DNA of 12,756 bases from contig JAKLJF010000077.1 in assembly GCA_023151335.1 (NCBI GenBank), positions 1-12,756 of the forward strand, written 5' to 3'. The notes under the pieces are model-generated. The model searched no databases and was not told the origin of the DNA. It was given only the letters and a program-made list of their open reading frames with translations. Source of the stretch: Thermoanaerobaculia bacterium. Its GTDB lineage: Bacteria > Bacteroidota > Bacteroidia > Chitinophagales > Saprospiraceae. A program made the position numbers and the translations under genes. Below are positions 6,878-12,756 of this stretch, in pieces. How positions within the stretch are numbered: the first letter of the stretch is position 1; each line of letters opens with the position of its first letter.

Positions 6878-7357
6878 TCATCCCCTTCCTTTTTTCCTCC
6901 CTTTCACCCCCTTCAAAATACTCCACACCGTCCGTTCCGGGATACTGAACCGGTGTGCCAGCGTGAGTACGGTATGCGTTTTATGGAAATCCTGTTGGGG
7001 AAACACCCGCTCGAACTCCTGGCGCACCGTGTAGCGCTGAATATGGGCGGAGGGGATCAATTCATGGTCGATCAGAAAGGTCAGCAACTGCTGGTCGTTC
7101 GTGTGGTCCAGCCCATGCTGACGGCAGTAATCTTCGTAGTCCCGTTGTACATGTTCCTGAAACCGGTCGAGCATGAGTTTTTTATAACGCGGTGCATCCA
7201 TAACGCGAAGTTTTACGGGTGGTGACAAGAGTAGTTGTTTGACAGATGCAATACGCTTCTTCGCTCGGGAACCCCGGATTAAATATGGTTTAAGGAGAGC
7301 ATCCAGTGGCCGGTACGCAGCATTGTCTGCCGCCCCTTTTGACCACTGGATTTTCAT
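6878..7357 (-). CDS. Hypothetical protein with C-terminal helix-turn-helix-like segment
   Basis: A 159-residue basic protein that I cannot assign to a named family. No signal peptide or membrane segment is visible, so it should be cytoplasmic. Most of the sequence looks helical (LLKPYLIRGSRAKKRIASVK; MLDRFQEHVQRDYEDYCRQH). Residues ~128-150 (TVLTLAHRFSIPERTVWSIL) have the spacing and residues of a helix-turn-helix, followed by a very basic tail (KGVKGRKKGRG), which suggests nucleic-acid binding. The gene ends 148 bp before the receptor ATG and is divergent from the 470-residue gene, so it is a candidate regulator of either neighbour. The start at 7357 is an ATG preceded by GGGAGAA; a TTG at 7396 would add 13 residues. 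The tail is encoded by a polypurine run, seen as polypyrimidine on the plus strand (about 6881-6915). Confidence 0.7.
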   Translation of the reverse strand: MKIQWSKGAADNAAYRPLDALLKPYLIRGSRAKKRIASVKQLLLSPPVKLRVMDAPRYKKLMLDRFQEHVQRDYEDYCRQHGLDHTNDQQLLTFLIDHELIPSAHIQRYTVRQEFERVFPQQDFHKTHTVLTLAHRFSIPERTVWSILKGVKGRKKGRG

Positions 7358-7706
7358 CGCTGAATCGTTCTCCCATTCAGGGTTCGCCGCTGGCAACAGG
7401 TTTTCCCTGGTGTTTTATACCGCAATACTCCGTTATAACTTTAGGGTATGCCGGGACATTGTCACCGATTTTCACCTCGTTTTTGGAGGTGAAATTTCAC
7501 GGAAATGATTTGCAGCAATTCCAGGAATGATGAAACTGGTGAAAAATAATTTGGGGAAAATTCTATTCTATTTGTTCAGAATTGCGCATTTTTTCACAGA
7601 ATATTCGCACTTTTGAAGCAAAACAGAATCCCGGCTTTGCAACCTGATATATCTGCTGCATGCAGTAACATTTTTATTTTTTCACCTCGTTTTTTTAAAA
7701 TACCCG
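7358..7706. promoter_or_regulatory. Divergent AT-rich intergenic region with repeated TTTTCACC words
   Basis: 349 bp without a gene between two divergent starts. The word TTTTCACCTCGTTTTT occurs at 7469-7484 and again at 7679-7694, the second copy about 13 bp before the plus-strand ATG. Further TTTTTCAC words occur at about 7589-7596 (plus) and 7536-7544 (minus). CTGCATGCAG (7656-7665) is a perfect 10-bp palindrome. TTG (7582-7584) and CACTTTTG (7608-7615) with a 23-bp spacer are a weak promoter candidate for the 470-residue gene. I see no small reading frame worth calling. Confidence 0.4.
7470..7494. repeat. Perfect 9-bp inverted repeat
   Basis: TTTCACCTC (7470-7478) pairs perfectly with GAGGTGAAA (7486-7494) around a 7-nt T-rich loop. 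Neither side is followed by a T-run on its strand, so an operator or RNA stem is more likely than a terminator. The left arm and loop are repeated at 7680-7694 without the right arm. Confidence 0.6.
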
Positions 7707-9119
7707 ATGGCAGATCCGAAATTTTTAACATTTTTTCGCACCCTCGCCGGTGAAGAAGCGGCTGATTTTCGAAAATATCTGAAACGGATGCATGGAAATG
7801 ACACGCTTGCCCTGGAAGTGTACGATTTTATCCGGAAGCAAAAGATGGATAAGCGCCCGGGCGTCGATTATATCTGCGGAAAGCTGTACGGAACGACCTC
7901 GTCCACCGCGAGAAAAAACCTGCAGAATGTCCTGTCGGATTTGTTTTTGTGGTTAAAAGATTTCCTGCTGACCGGCAAAGCGACGGACGGGCAGTTCGAC
8001 AGCCGGTTTTTATGGTTGAAAATTGCGCGGGATCACCGGTTGGAAGACGAGTTTGCCCGGCAGGCGCAGTCTTTGCAAAACGATACGGAAAATTTGCCCG
8101 GTCAGGGCCTGGAAGATTATTTAAAAATTATTTCACTGCATCACCTCGTGCTTTATCACCGCCCCGCGGATAAGCCGCTTCCGGACGAAAACAAACTCCT
8201 TCGTTTTAAAAATGACCTCGATGTATTTTATGCTTTGGCCCAACTGAAAGTAGCCTGCGAACTGGCCAACCTGAAAAACCAGATGCCGCCCGGGACAGTG
8301 CAGGAACTTTTGTCCCAACCGGATTTTGGCGCTTTCAAAATATCCGGATTGGACAAACATCCCCTGTTGCGCCTGTATTGGGAAGTGTACCAAATGATCG
8401 CCTCCCAACGGGAAGAAAGTTATGCCGGGATGATTGCCTTGCTCTCCAAACATGCCAGCCACATTGATCCGTCCGAACTGCACGCGCTGTTCAGCTATTT
8501 ACACAATTATGCCGCGCTCCAGATTCGGAACGGGAAAGCCGCTTACTGGAAAAGTACGCACCTGCTAAACTGCTTCGGGGCAGACCACGCGGTTTTTACG
8601 CGCGATGGCGGATTATCTGCCACGCAATTCAACAATATCATTGCCGTTGCCTGCCGGATGGAAGCCTTTCAATGGGCCGAACGTTTTGTCGCTACACACG
8701 GCTCATATTTGCCGGATGCCGTGCAGGAAGAAACCGCGTTGCTGGCCAAAGCGATCATTTTGTTTGAACAAAAAAAATTTAAAAAAGTCCTGCAGACGCT
8801 GTCAGACAGGGATTTTAAATACACGCTGGATGAAATCAGATCAAGAGCGCTGATCTTGAGGAGTTTGTATGAACTCGGAGAGGATGAGAACGATATGCTG
8901 GATTATTGCCTGGCCTTTGAAAAATACATGCATAGGGGCGGGCAGTCGGGGCTGGCGGCAGTCCGGGGGACCCTGAATTTCGTCGGGGTGGTCAAAATGC
9001 TGATCCGCAGAAAAGCGCCGCGGGAACAGATACTGAAAACGATCCGTGACACCCGGCCGATCTATTTCGATTCCTGGCTGGAGGAAAAAGCGAAGCGATA
9101 CATGAGGGCTTCCGGTTAG
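7707..9119 (+). CDS. Hypothetical all-helical protein, 470 residues
   Basis: A 470-residue protein of unknown function. There is no signal peptide and no membrane helix, so it should be cytoplasmic. The sequence is rich in predicted amphipathic helices throughout, resembling TPR-like or alpha-solenoid folds, but no single repeat motif is clear enough to call. The N-terminus (FLTFFRTLAGEEAADFRKYL, then DFIRKQK and LYGTTSSTARKNLQNVLSDL) resembles the start of a group of ~450-500-residue uncharacterised proteins that I recall as multi-copy in Saprospiraceae (pattern F...L..LS..E...F.KYL.S); this recollection is weak. The ATG at 7707 follows an AT-rich leader carrying a repeated TTTTCACCTCG word. 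The gene is divergent from the HTH-like protein and is followed by a serpin relic, so it appears to be a single-gene transcript. No frameshift or internal stop is seen. Confidence 0.75.
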   Translation: MADPKFLTFFRTLAGEEAADFRKYLKRMHGNDTLALEVYDFIRKQKMDKRPGVDYICGKLYGTTSSTARKNLQNVLSDLFLWLKDFLLTGKATDGQFDSRFLWLKIARDHRLEDEFARQAQSLQNDTENLPGQGLEDYLKIISLHHLVLYHRPADKPLPDENKLLRFKNDLDVFYALAQLKVACELANLKNQMPPGTVQELLSQPDFGAFKISGLDKHPLLRLYWEVYQMIASQREESYAGMIALLSKHASHIDPSELHALFSYLHNYAALQIRNGKAAYWKSTHLLNCFGADHAVFTRDGGLSATQFNNIIAVACRMEAFQWAERFVATHGSYLPDAVQEETALLAKAIILFEQKKFKKVLQTLSDRDFKYTLDEIRSRALILRSLYELGEDENDMLDYCLAFEKYMHRGGQSGLAAVRGTLNFVGVVKMLIRRKAPREQILKTIRDTRPIYFDSWLEEKAKRYMRASG

Positions 9120-9210
9120 ATAGAGGGTTAGCAGGTTTCTGGTTGGGCCGCATGAAAAATATCCGGTGTTGAGCGGTTTTTTACATATCAACCCGGAGTA
9201 TTTCAACAGC

Positions 9211-9439
9211 GAAGTGATACCAGTCGATTTGGGAGACCCGGCAGTTTTTGGCGCGGTCATCCACAAAACCTTGCCGAAGTGGATGAAAAAGGTACCGAGG
9301 CAGCAGCCGGGATCGCCGTGGTTATCGTGGAAACATCGGTACCGGTTATCCCGGTGGTCAATGTCAACCGCCCGTTCCTTTTTGTGATCCGGGATCATAA
9401 GCCGAACAAGGTATTTTGTTTGTGGGGAAGATGTGGATT
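9211..9439 (+). pseudogene. Serpin C-terminal remnant with two frameshifts
   Basis: Fragment of a serine-protease-inhibitor (serpin) gene. Frame one gives DLGDPAVFGAVIHKT, matching the strand before the reactive-centre hinge. After a one-base loss at about 9271 the next frame reads AEVDEKGTEAAAGIAVVI, the canonical inhibitory-serpin hinge, then a reactive loop and NRPFLFVIRDHKPNKV, the conserved serpin C-terminal strand. A second shift at about 9413 leads to ILFVGKMWI, the usual serpin ending. The N-terminal ~300 residues of a serpin are absent; the upstream edge is uncertain and could reach back to about 9140. The remnant stops where a GTCATTG tandem repeat begins. No protein with these parts can be made from one frame, so it is a relic unless the frameshifts are sequencing errors. 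The hinge residues suggest that the ancestor was inhibitory. Confidence 0.8.
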
Positions 9440-9440
9440 A

Positions 9441-9469
9441 GTCGTCATTGGTCGTCATTGCGTCATTGG
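9441..9469. repeat. GTCGTCATTG tandem repeat
   Basis: GTCGTCATTG occurs at 9441-9450 and 9451-9460, followed by a partial unit CGTCATTGG (9461-9469). It is built from the same word as the tract at 2799-2851 and begins directly after the serpin remnant. Confidence 0.8.
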
Positions 9470-9522
9470 ACACGGCTGTTTTTGGTTTGCCCTTGTTCGC
9501 CCGTCATTCCTGAAGATGTTGC

Positions 9523-9557
9523 AAGTCGTAAGTCGCAAGTCGCAAGTCGTAAGTCAT
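9523..9557. repeat. Five tandem heptamers AAGTCGY
   Basis: Five 7-bp units: AAGTCGT, AAGTCGC, AAGTCGC, AAGTCGT, AAGTCAT. They lie about 115 bp before the start of the 836-residue gene. The rest of the 9470-9642 stretch shows no gene, hairpin or further repeat that I can support. Confidence 0.85.
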
Positions 9558-9642
9558 ATCCCTTTTTTCAGGGAAATGACCCGCGGCTCCATAACATTTA
9601 AAATGGCCGGTTTCGGTGATGTTTTTTCCAGGCATTGCCCTG

Positions 9643-9650
9643 CACCTTTG
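9643..9650 (+). promoter_or_regulatory. Candidate -7 box for the 836-residue gene
   Basis: CACCTTTG matches the Bacteroidota -7 consensus TAnnTTTG at all but the first position and is 21 bp before the ATG at 9672. No good TTTG sits at the usual upstream distance (only a T-run at about 9622-9627), so support is partial. Confidence 0.35.
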
Positions 9651-9671
9651 TAAAAACAAAATTCACCGACC

Positions 9672-12182
9672 ATGATGAAACAACAACTTTTGCTGACGGC
9701 GCTGCTCGCGCTGCTGAACATCCTCACCGTTCAAGCCCAAATACTCTTCGAAAAACGCTACGGCATCAACAACGACAATCACGAATTCGCCGGCAGGGGC
9801 GCCCTTGCTCCCGATGGCGGACTGACGCTCTGCGGCAGCACGGAACAGGATAAGGCGCATCACCTCTTCGTGCAGAAAACAGACAGCAACGGCACAGAGC
9901 TTTGGTATAAATTATATACTCAATTGGGCAGCGGCAACCTGTTCGATATCATTGCCGCCGCGGGGGGCGGCTACTATGCAGCGGGCTATGTCCTGAACCC
10001 GGCAGACGGCAGCTACGACGCCCTGCTTTTTCACATCGACGAAACCGGCAACCTGCTCTGGCACAAAACGTATGGCGCCGCCGCCACCGACGTAGGGCTG
10101 GCAGTCTGCCAGCTGAATAACGGCAATCTTGTACTGCTCGGCGGCGCAATGCAGGCCGACAACACGCCTGCTCATTTCCGCGCCGTTTTCGACCCGGCCG
10201 GCAACCTCCTCGGTTCAAATACTTTTACCACCGCCAGCGACGTAACCGATATTCAGGCCGTTGCTACCGCCGACGGCGGATACGCGGCCGCCGTAAGTTC
10301 CGGTAATTTTTCCTCCTCCATCCGGATGCATAAGTACGAAATAGGTCTCAACGAGCAATGGTCGGGGCCGCTCGCTGCTTATAACCATGTCACCGGGTCT
10401 TCCATTTCAACCCTGTACGACCTGAAACCGACCGCCTCCGGTTTATTGCTATGCGTACAGGCCGGAAACGGCGTTCACCTGCTGCATATCGTCTCGGGCG
10501 GGCCGCAGTGGAGCAAACGGGTACACACAGGCTTTCCTTATAGTGCGGGCGTACAACCTTACCCCGACGGAACAATTGGCATGGCCGCCCATACCTACCC
10601 ATTTATTTTTAAAAAACTGGCCGCCGATGGGTCGACACTGGATTCCGTCGGGACGCTTAACCTGCCCACCGCGTCTACCTATGAAGCCCGTTATATTTTC
10701 CAGGCCGACCGGAGCATTTATCTGATCGGCAACACGACCTCCAGCCTGTTGCGGGGTTATACCCTGGACCGCGTGACCGTTACCGGCGCGCCGGCCAAAG
10801 CCTGGAGCAAAACAATCGGCGAACAAATGCCTTACGAGGAAGAGACTGCCGGCGCCATTGCCGCCATCTCCGACGGCGGCTTTGCAGTGGCCGGCACCCG
10901 GCAGGACAGCACCGGCGACGAAGACCTGTGGATATTCCGCGCCGACGAGCAGGGCAACGTGATCTGGGAAAAAATGATGGATCTTGCCGGCAAAGGTTTC
11001 TTTAACAACGCCCGCATCGGTTCGATCCAGCCGGATGCCGCGGGCAACCTTATCGCGCTCGCCGCCTCGAATTCCTCCGACCCCTACTACCACCTGATCA
11101 AGTTGTCGCCCGGCGGCGATCTGATCTTTGATAAAATCATCGATTCCGCGGCCTATTATCCCGAATTCTTTCGCGCCTACCCGCTTCCCGACGGCGGCGC
11201 CATAGTCTGCCTTTCCCTCGATAACGACGCCCCGCTCGTCCCAAGGCTGATTCGTACCAATGCCGATGGCGAGGTGATCTGGGCCAAAACCTACGCCGGC
11301 AACCTGTTAAACGACGTGATCCCCTTGCCCGACGGCAATTTTTTATGCGCCGGCGCTAAAACCTCCAAACCCTGGGTATTTAAAGTGGATGCAACGGGTA
11401 ACATGTTGTGGGAAAAAGTGTATACCGAGGTACAATTCGGCGGCTTGTTTTCCATGACCATGAGCACCGACGGTTACCTGGCCGCAACCGGCGGCGCCTG
11501 GGAAGACACGGGTATTGCCGCCAGGGCGCTTGTCCTCAAGGCCAACGCAACCGACGGCGACCTGATCTGGCAACAACAATTCAGTCAGGGTGACATGGGG
11601 TTTTGGCTTGGCGCCACGGTTTTGCCCGCCCCTTCCGGAGGATTGTGTTTTATGGGCATAATACTGCAACCGCCGGCCAACGCCGACCTGTTCAGCGCCA
11701 TTTTCCGGTACCGGGCCAGCATGAGCCTGCTGGATGCCGATGGAAACCTGTTGTCAGAGCATGTTTTCGGCAACGACGCCACGCATCCCTTTGCCGGAAG
11801 CGCCGCTGTGACCGCCGACGGCCATGCAATTTTCTGCGCCACTACCGATGCCGGCACCTCCCTGCAGGATGCATGGGTAGTAAAAACAGCGTTTCAACTT
11901 GTTTCGGCTGCCGAACCCGCGCAAATATTTGATTTTTCGATTTGGCCCAACCCGGCTCCCGGATATGCCCGGTTTTCGCTGAACGATCCGTATTCAGGCC
12001 CGGTTCAAATCCGGATATTCGATGCCGCCGGGCGCGAAGTGGCGCGTATGCGCGGGCATAAGCCTGCGGGCGATTGGTCTGCCGAATTGCCCCTGAGCGG
12101 TTTGAATGCCGGAATCTACCAAGTGCAACTCCAGAGTGACGGGGGGCATGGCGTTAAGAGTGTATTATTGTTGACAAATTAG
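9672..12182 (+). CDS. T9SS-secreted propeller-repeat protein
   Basis: An 836-residue secreted protein. Residues 1-23 are a signal peptide (LLLTALLALLNILTVQAQ). Residues ~25-740 consist of about a dozen degenerate repeats with two recurring elements: a DGG strand (PDGGLTLCGST, SDGGFAVAGTRQD, PDGGAIVCLSLD, PDGNFLCAGAK) and a GN..W.K strand (DETGNLLWHKTYG, DEQGNVIWEKMMD, DATGNMLWEKVY). This is typical of beta-propeller-like repeats in Bacteroidota surface proteins. Residues ~755-836 are a type A T9SS sorting domain (SIWPNPAPGYARFSL, VQIRIFDAAGREVA, LNAGIYQVQLQS). The protein is expected outside the cell or on its surface; the ligand and role are unknown, and no catalytic motif is visible. Two ATGs are adjacent (9672 and 9675); the first is used. 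It is preceded by 552 bp of decayed sequence and followed 20 bp later by an M23-peptidase stub. Confidence 0.88.
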   Translation: MMKQQLLLTALLALLNILTVQAQILFEKRYGINNDNHEFAGRGALAPDGGLTLCGSTEQDKAHHLFVQKTDSNGTELWYKLYTQLGSGNLFDIIAAAGGGYYAAGYVLNPADGSYDALLFHIDETGNLLWHKTYGAAATDVGLAVCQLNNGNLVLLGGAMQADNTPAHFRAVFDPAGNLLGSNTFTTASDVTDIQAVATADGGYAAAVSSGNFSSSIRMHKYEIGLNEQWSGPLAAYNHVTGSSISTLYDLKPTASGLLLCVQAGNGVHLLHIVSGGPQWSKRVHTGFPYSAGVQPYPDGTIGMAAHTYPFIFKKLAADGSTLDSVGTLNLPTASTYEARYIFQADRSIYLIGNTTSSLLRGYTLDRVTVTGAPAKAWSKTIGEQMPYEEETAGAIAAISDGGFAVAGTRQDSTGDEDLWIFRADEQGNVIWEKMMDLAGKGFFNNARIGSIQPDAAGNLIALAASNSSDPYYHLIKLSPGGDLIFDKIIDSAAYYPEFFRAYPLPDGGAIVCLSLDNDAPLVPRLIRTNADGEVIWAKTYAGNLLNDVIPLPDGNFLCAGAKTSKPWVFKVDATGNMLWEKVYTEVQFGGLFSMTMSTDGYLAATGGAWEDTGIAARALVLKANATDGDLIWQQQFSQGDMGFWLGATVLPAPSGGLCFMGIILQPPANADLFSAIFRYRASMSLLDADGNLLSEHVFGNDATHPFAGSAAVTADGHAIFCATTDAGTSLQDAWVVKTAFQLVSAAEPAQIFDFSIWPNPAPGYARFSLNDPYSGPVQIRIFDAAGREVARMRGHKPAGDWSAELPLSGLNAGIYQVQLQSDGGHGVKSVLLLTN

Positions 12183-12202
12183 GACAAACCATTTTTTTAA
12201 AG

Positions 12203-12463
12203 ATGATTTACCACCTCTTCTACCTGCTCTTTTTGCCATTGTCAACAAGCCATTACAAAGTCAACGCAGACAGCGCGGGGCTTGGGTCACAGTCTCCCTA
12301 CGACGCGCTCTTCGCCCAAAAACCGCGATACCTTTCCGACGGTTTCGACTTTCCGGTGGGCAAACCCGACGCCAAAGGCTATTACAACGCTCAAAAATTT
12401 GGCAAAAGTAATTTACCTGTATCTTTCCCGGAAAATTATCGCTATGAAACACATTGTCGCTGA
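12203..12463 (+). pseudogene. N-terminal stub of an M23-type metallopeptidase
   Basis: An 86-residue frame that looks like the beginning of a larger secreted peptidase. Residues 1-~16 are a short signal-like segment (YHLFYLLFLPLSTS). Residues 46-67 contain FPVGKPDAKGYYNAQKFG, a stretch I recall from Bacteroidota M23 (LytM-like) peptidoglycan endopeptidases, where it is followed by HLGDDWNG...DLGDP and the zinc-binding catalytic domain. Here the match stops after KFGK (about 12405) and the remaining ~18 residues are unrelated, overlapping the cupin gene start by 20 bp. All catalytic residues are missing. The family assignment rests on this one motif from memory. It is called a remnant rather than a gene, although the short frame could still be translated. 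Confidence 0.6.
12398..12427 (+). promoter_or_regulatory. Candidate cupin promoter inside the M23 stub
   Basis: TTTG (12398-12401) and TATCTTTC (12420-12427) are 18 bp apart, matching the Bacteroidota TTTG/TAnnTTTG promoter with one mismatch. It ends 16 bp before the cupin ATG at 12444, so the leader would be very short. The upstream box is part of the KFG codons of the M23 stub. Confidence 0.4.
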
Positions 12464-12756
12464 CATCGACAACTTCGACATCGTCCCCGGCTACCATGGC
12501 CGCCTCATTCACACCGACAACATGACGCTGGCCTACGTGGACGTGGACGCCGGCGCCCCCCTGCCCGAACACGCGCACGTGCACGAGCAGGTGATCAACC
12601 TGCTGGAAGGCCGCTTCGAACTGGTGCTCGGCGGCGAAACCCTGCAACTCGAAGCCGGCAACGTGGCGGTCATCCCGTCCAATGTGCCGCATTCCGGCAG
12701 GGCGATTACCGCCTGCCGCATACTGGATGTTTTTCATCCCGTTCGGGAGGATTTTA
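12444..12756 (+). CDS. Cupin domain protein (partial, runs off window)
   Basis: The first 104 residues of a small single-domain cupin; the frame is open at the window end. Cupin motif 1 is visible as PLPEHAHVHEQVINLLEG (His43, His45, His47, Gln49), with GRFELVLGGETLQLEAG between the motifs and motif 2 as NVAVIPSNVPHSG (His83), so a metal-binding beta barrel is expected. The ending LDVFHPVREDF is typical of cupins about 105-112 residues long, so little is missing. The reaction is not predictable: the subgroup includes small-molecule binders and enzymes. No signal peptide is seen, so it should be cytoplasmic. The ATG at 12444 is the natural start; the nearby sequence has no clear Shine-Dalgarno, but a candidate promoter lies at 12398-12427. 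Confidence 0.88.
   Translation, partial: MKHIVADIDNFDIVPGYHGRLIHTDNMTLAYVDVDAGAPLPEHAHVHEQVINLLEGRFELVLGGETLQLEAGNVAVIPSNVPHSGRAITACRILDVFHPVREDF

Noticed and set aside
9279..9653. The 124-codon frame after the 470-residue gene as an independent gene
   Set aside because: Its first ~45 codons are the serpin hinge and C-terminus entered in mid-domain from a GTG; the rest reads through tandem repeats. It is a relic.
10449..11093. A 214-codon minus-strand frame inside the 836-residue gene
   Set aside because: It is a shadow of a repeat-rich coding sequence with no domain of its own.
12261..12737. A 158-codon minus-strand frame over the M23 stub and cupin
   Set aside because: The plus-strand cupin motifs are unambiguous; the minus-strand frame shows only histidine- and valine-rich shadow sequence.

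Overview
The window looks like a piece of a Bacteroidota chromosome, most likely from Saprospiria (Lewinella/Haliscomenobacter-like), although the genus is a guess. Reasons: two secreted proteins end in type IX secretion (T9SS) sorting domains; there is a TonB-dependent receptor with an N-terminal carboxypeptidase-like domain; there is a LytS/LytT-type two-component pair; Shine-Dalgarno sequences are weak or absent; and several starts are preceded by sequences close to the Bacteroidota promoter (TTTG, then TAnnTTTG). By eye the GC content is a little above half. I see no tRNA, rRNA, CRISPR array, insertion sequence or prophage.

Left part (1-6.9 kb). A small lipoprotein gene on the plus strand (153-416) converges with a minus-strand block, with stop codons 3 bp apart and a terminator-like hairpin over both stops. 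Read in its own direction, the minus-strand block is: TonB-dependent receptor (6729-4339), a small secreted TonB-C-domain protein (4295-3873), a LytS-type sensor kinase (3828-2858), a LytTR response regulator (2795-2055) and a T9SS-secreted protein with a cohesin-like domain (1967-420). Gaps are short (about 40-90 bp), so this could be one cell-surface uptake/signalling unit. The kinase is broken: an internal deletion with a frameshift removes the middle of its ATPase domain, while the response regulator is intact.

Middle (6.9-9.1 kb). A 159-residue protein with a C-terminal helix-turn-helix-like segment (minus) is divergent from a 470-residue, probably all-helical protein of unknown function (plus). 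The 350 bp between them is AT-rich and holds a 16-bp direct repeat, one copy of which forms a perfect 9-bp hairpin.

Right part (9.1-12.76 kb). The 552 bp after the 470-residue gene contain the decayed C-terminus of a serpin with two frameshifts, followed by two short tandem-repeat tracts. Next come an 836-residue secreted T9SS protein with propeller-like repeats, an N-terminal stub of what looks like an M23 metallopeptidase, and the start of a cupin gene that runs off the window. The cupin promoter appears to lie inside the M23 stub.

The clearest theme is gene decay: three remnants (kinase, serpin, M23) in under 13 kb. Two of them end directly beside tracts built of the same GTCATT-containing repeat. 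I found no clear new defence or mobile system. The least explained parts are the HTH/helical gene pair with its repeat-bearing leader and the receptor-to-regulator block.
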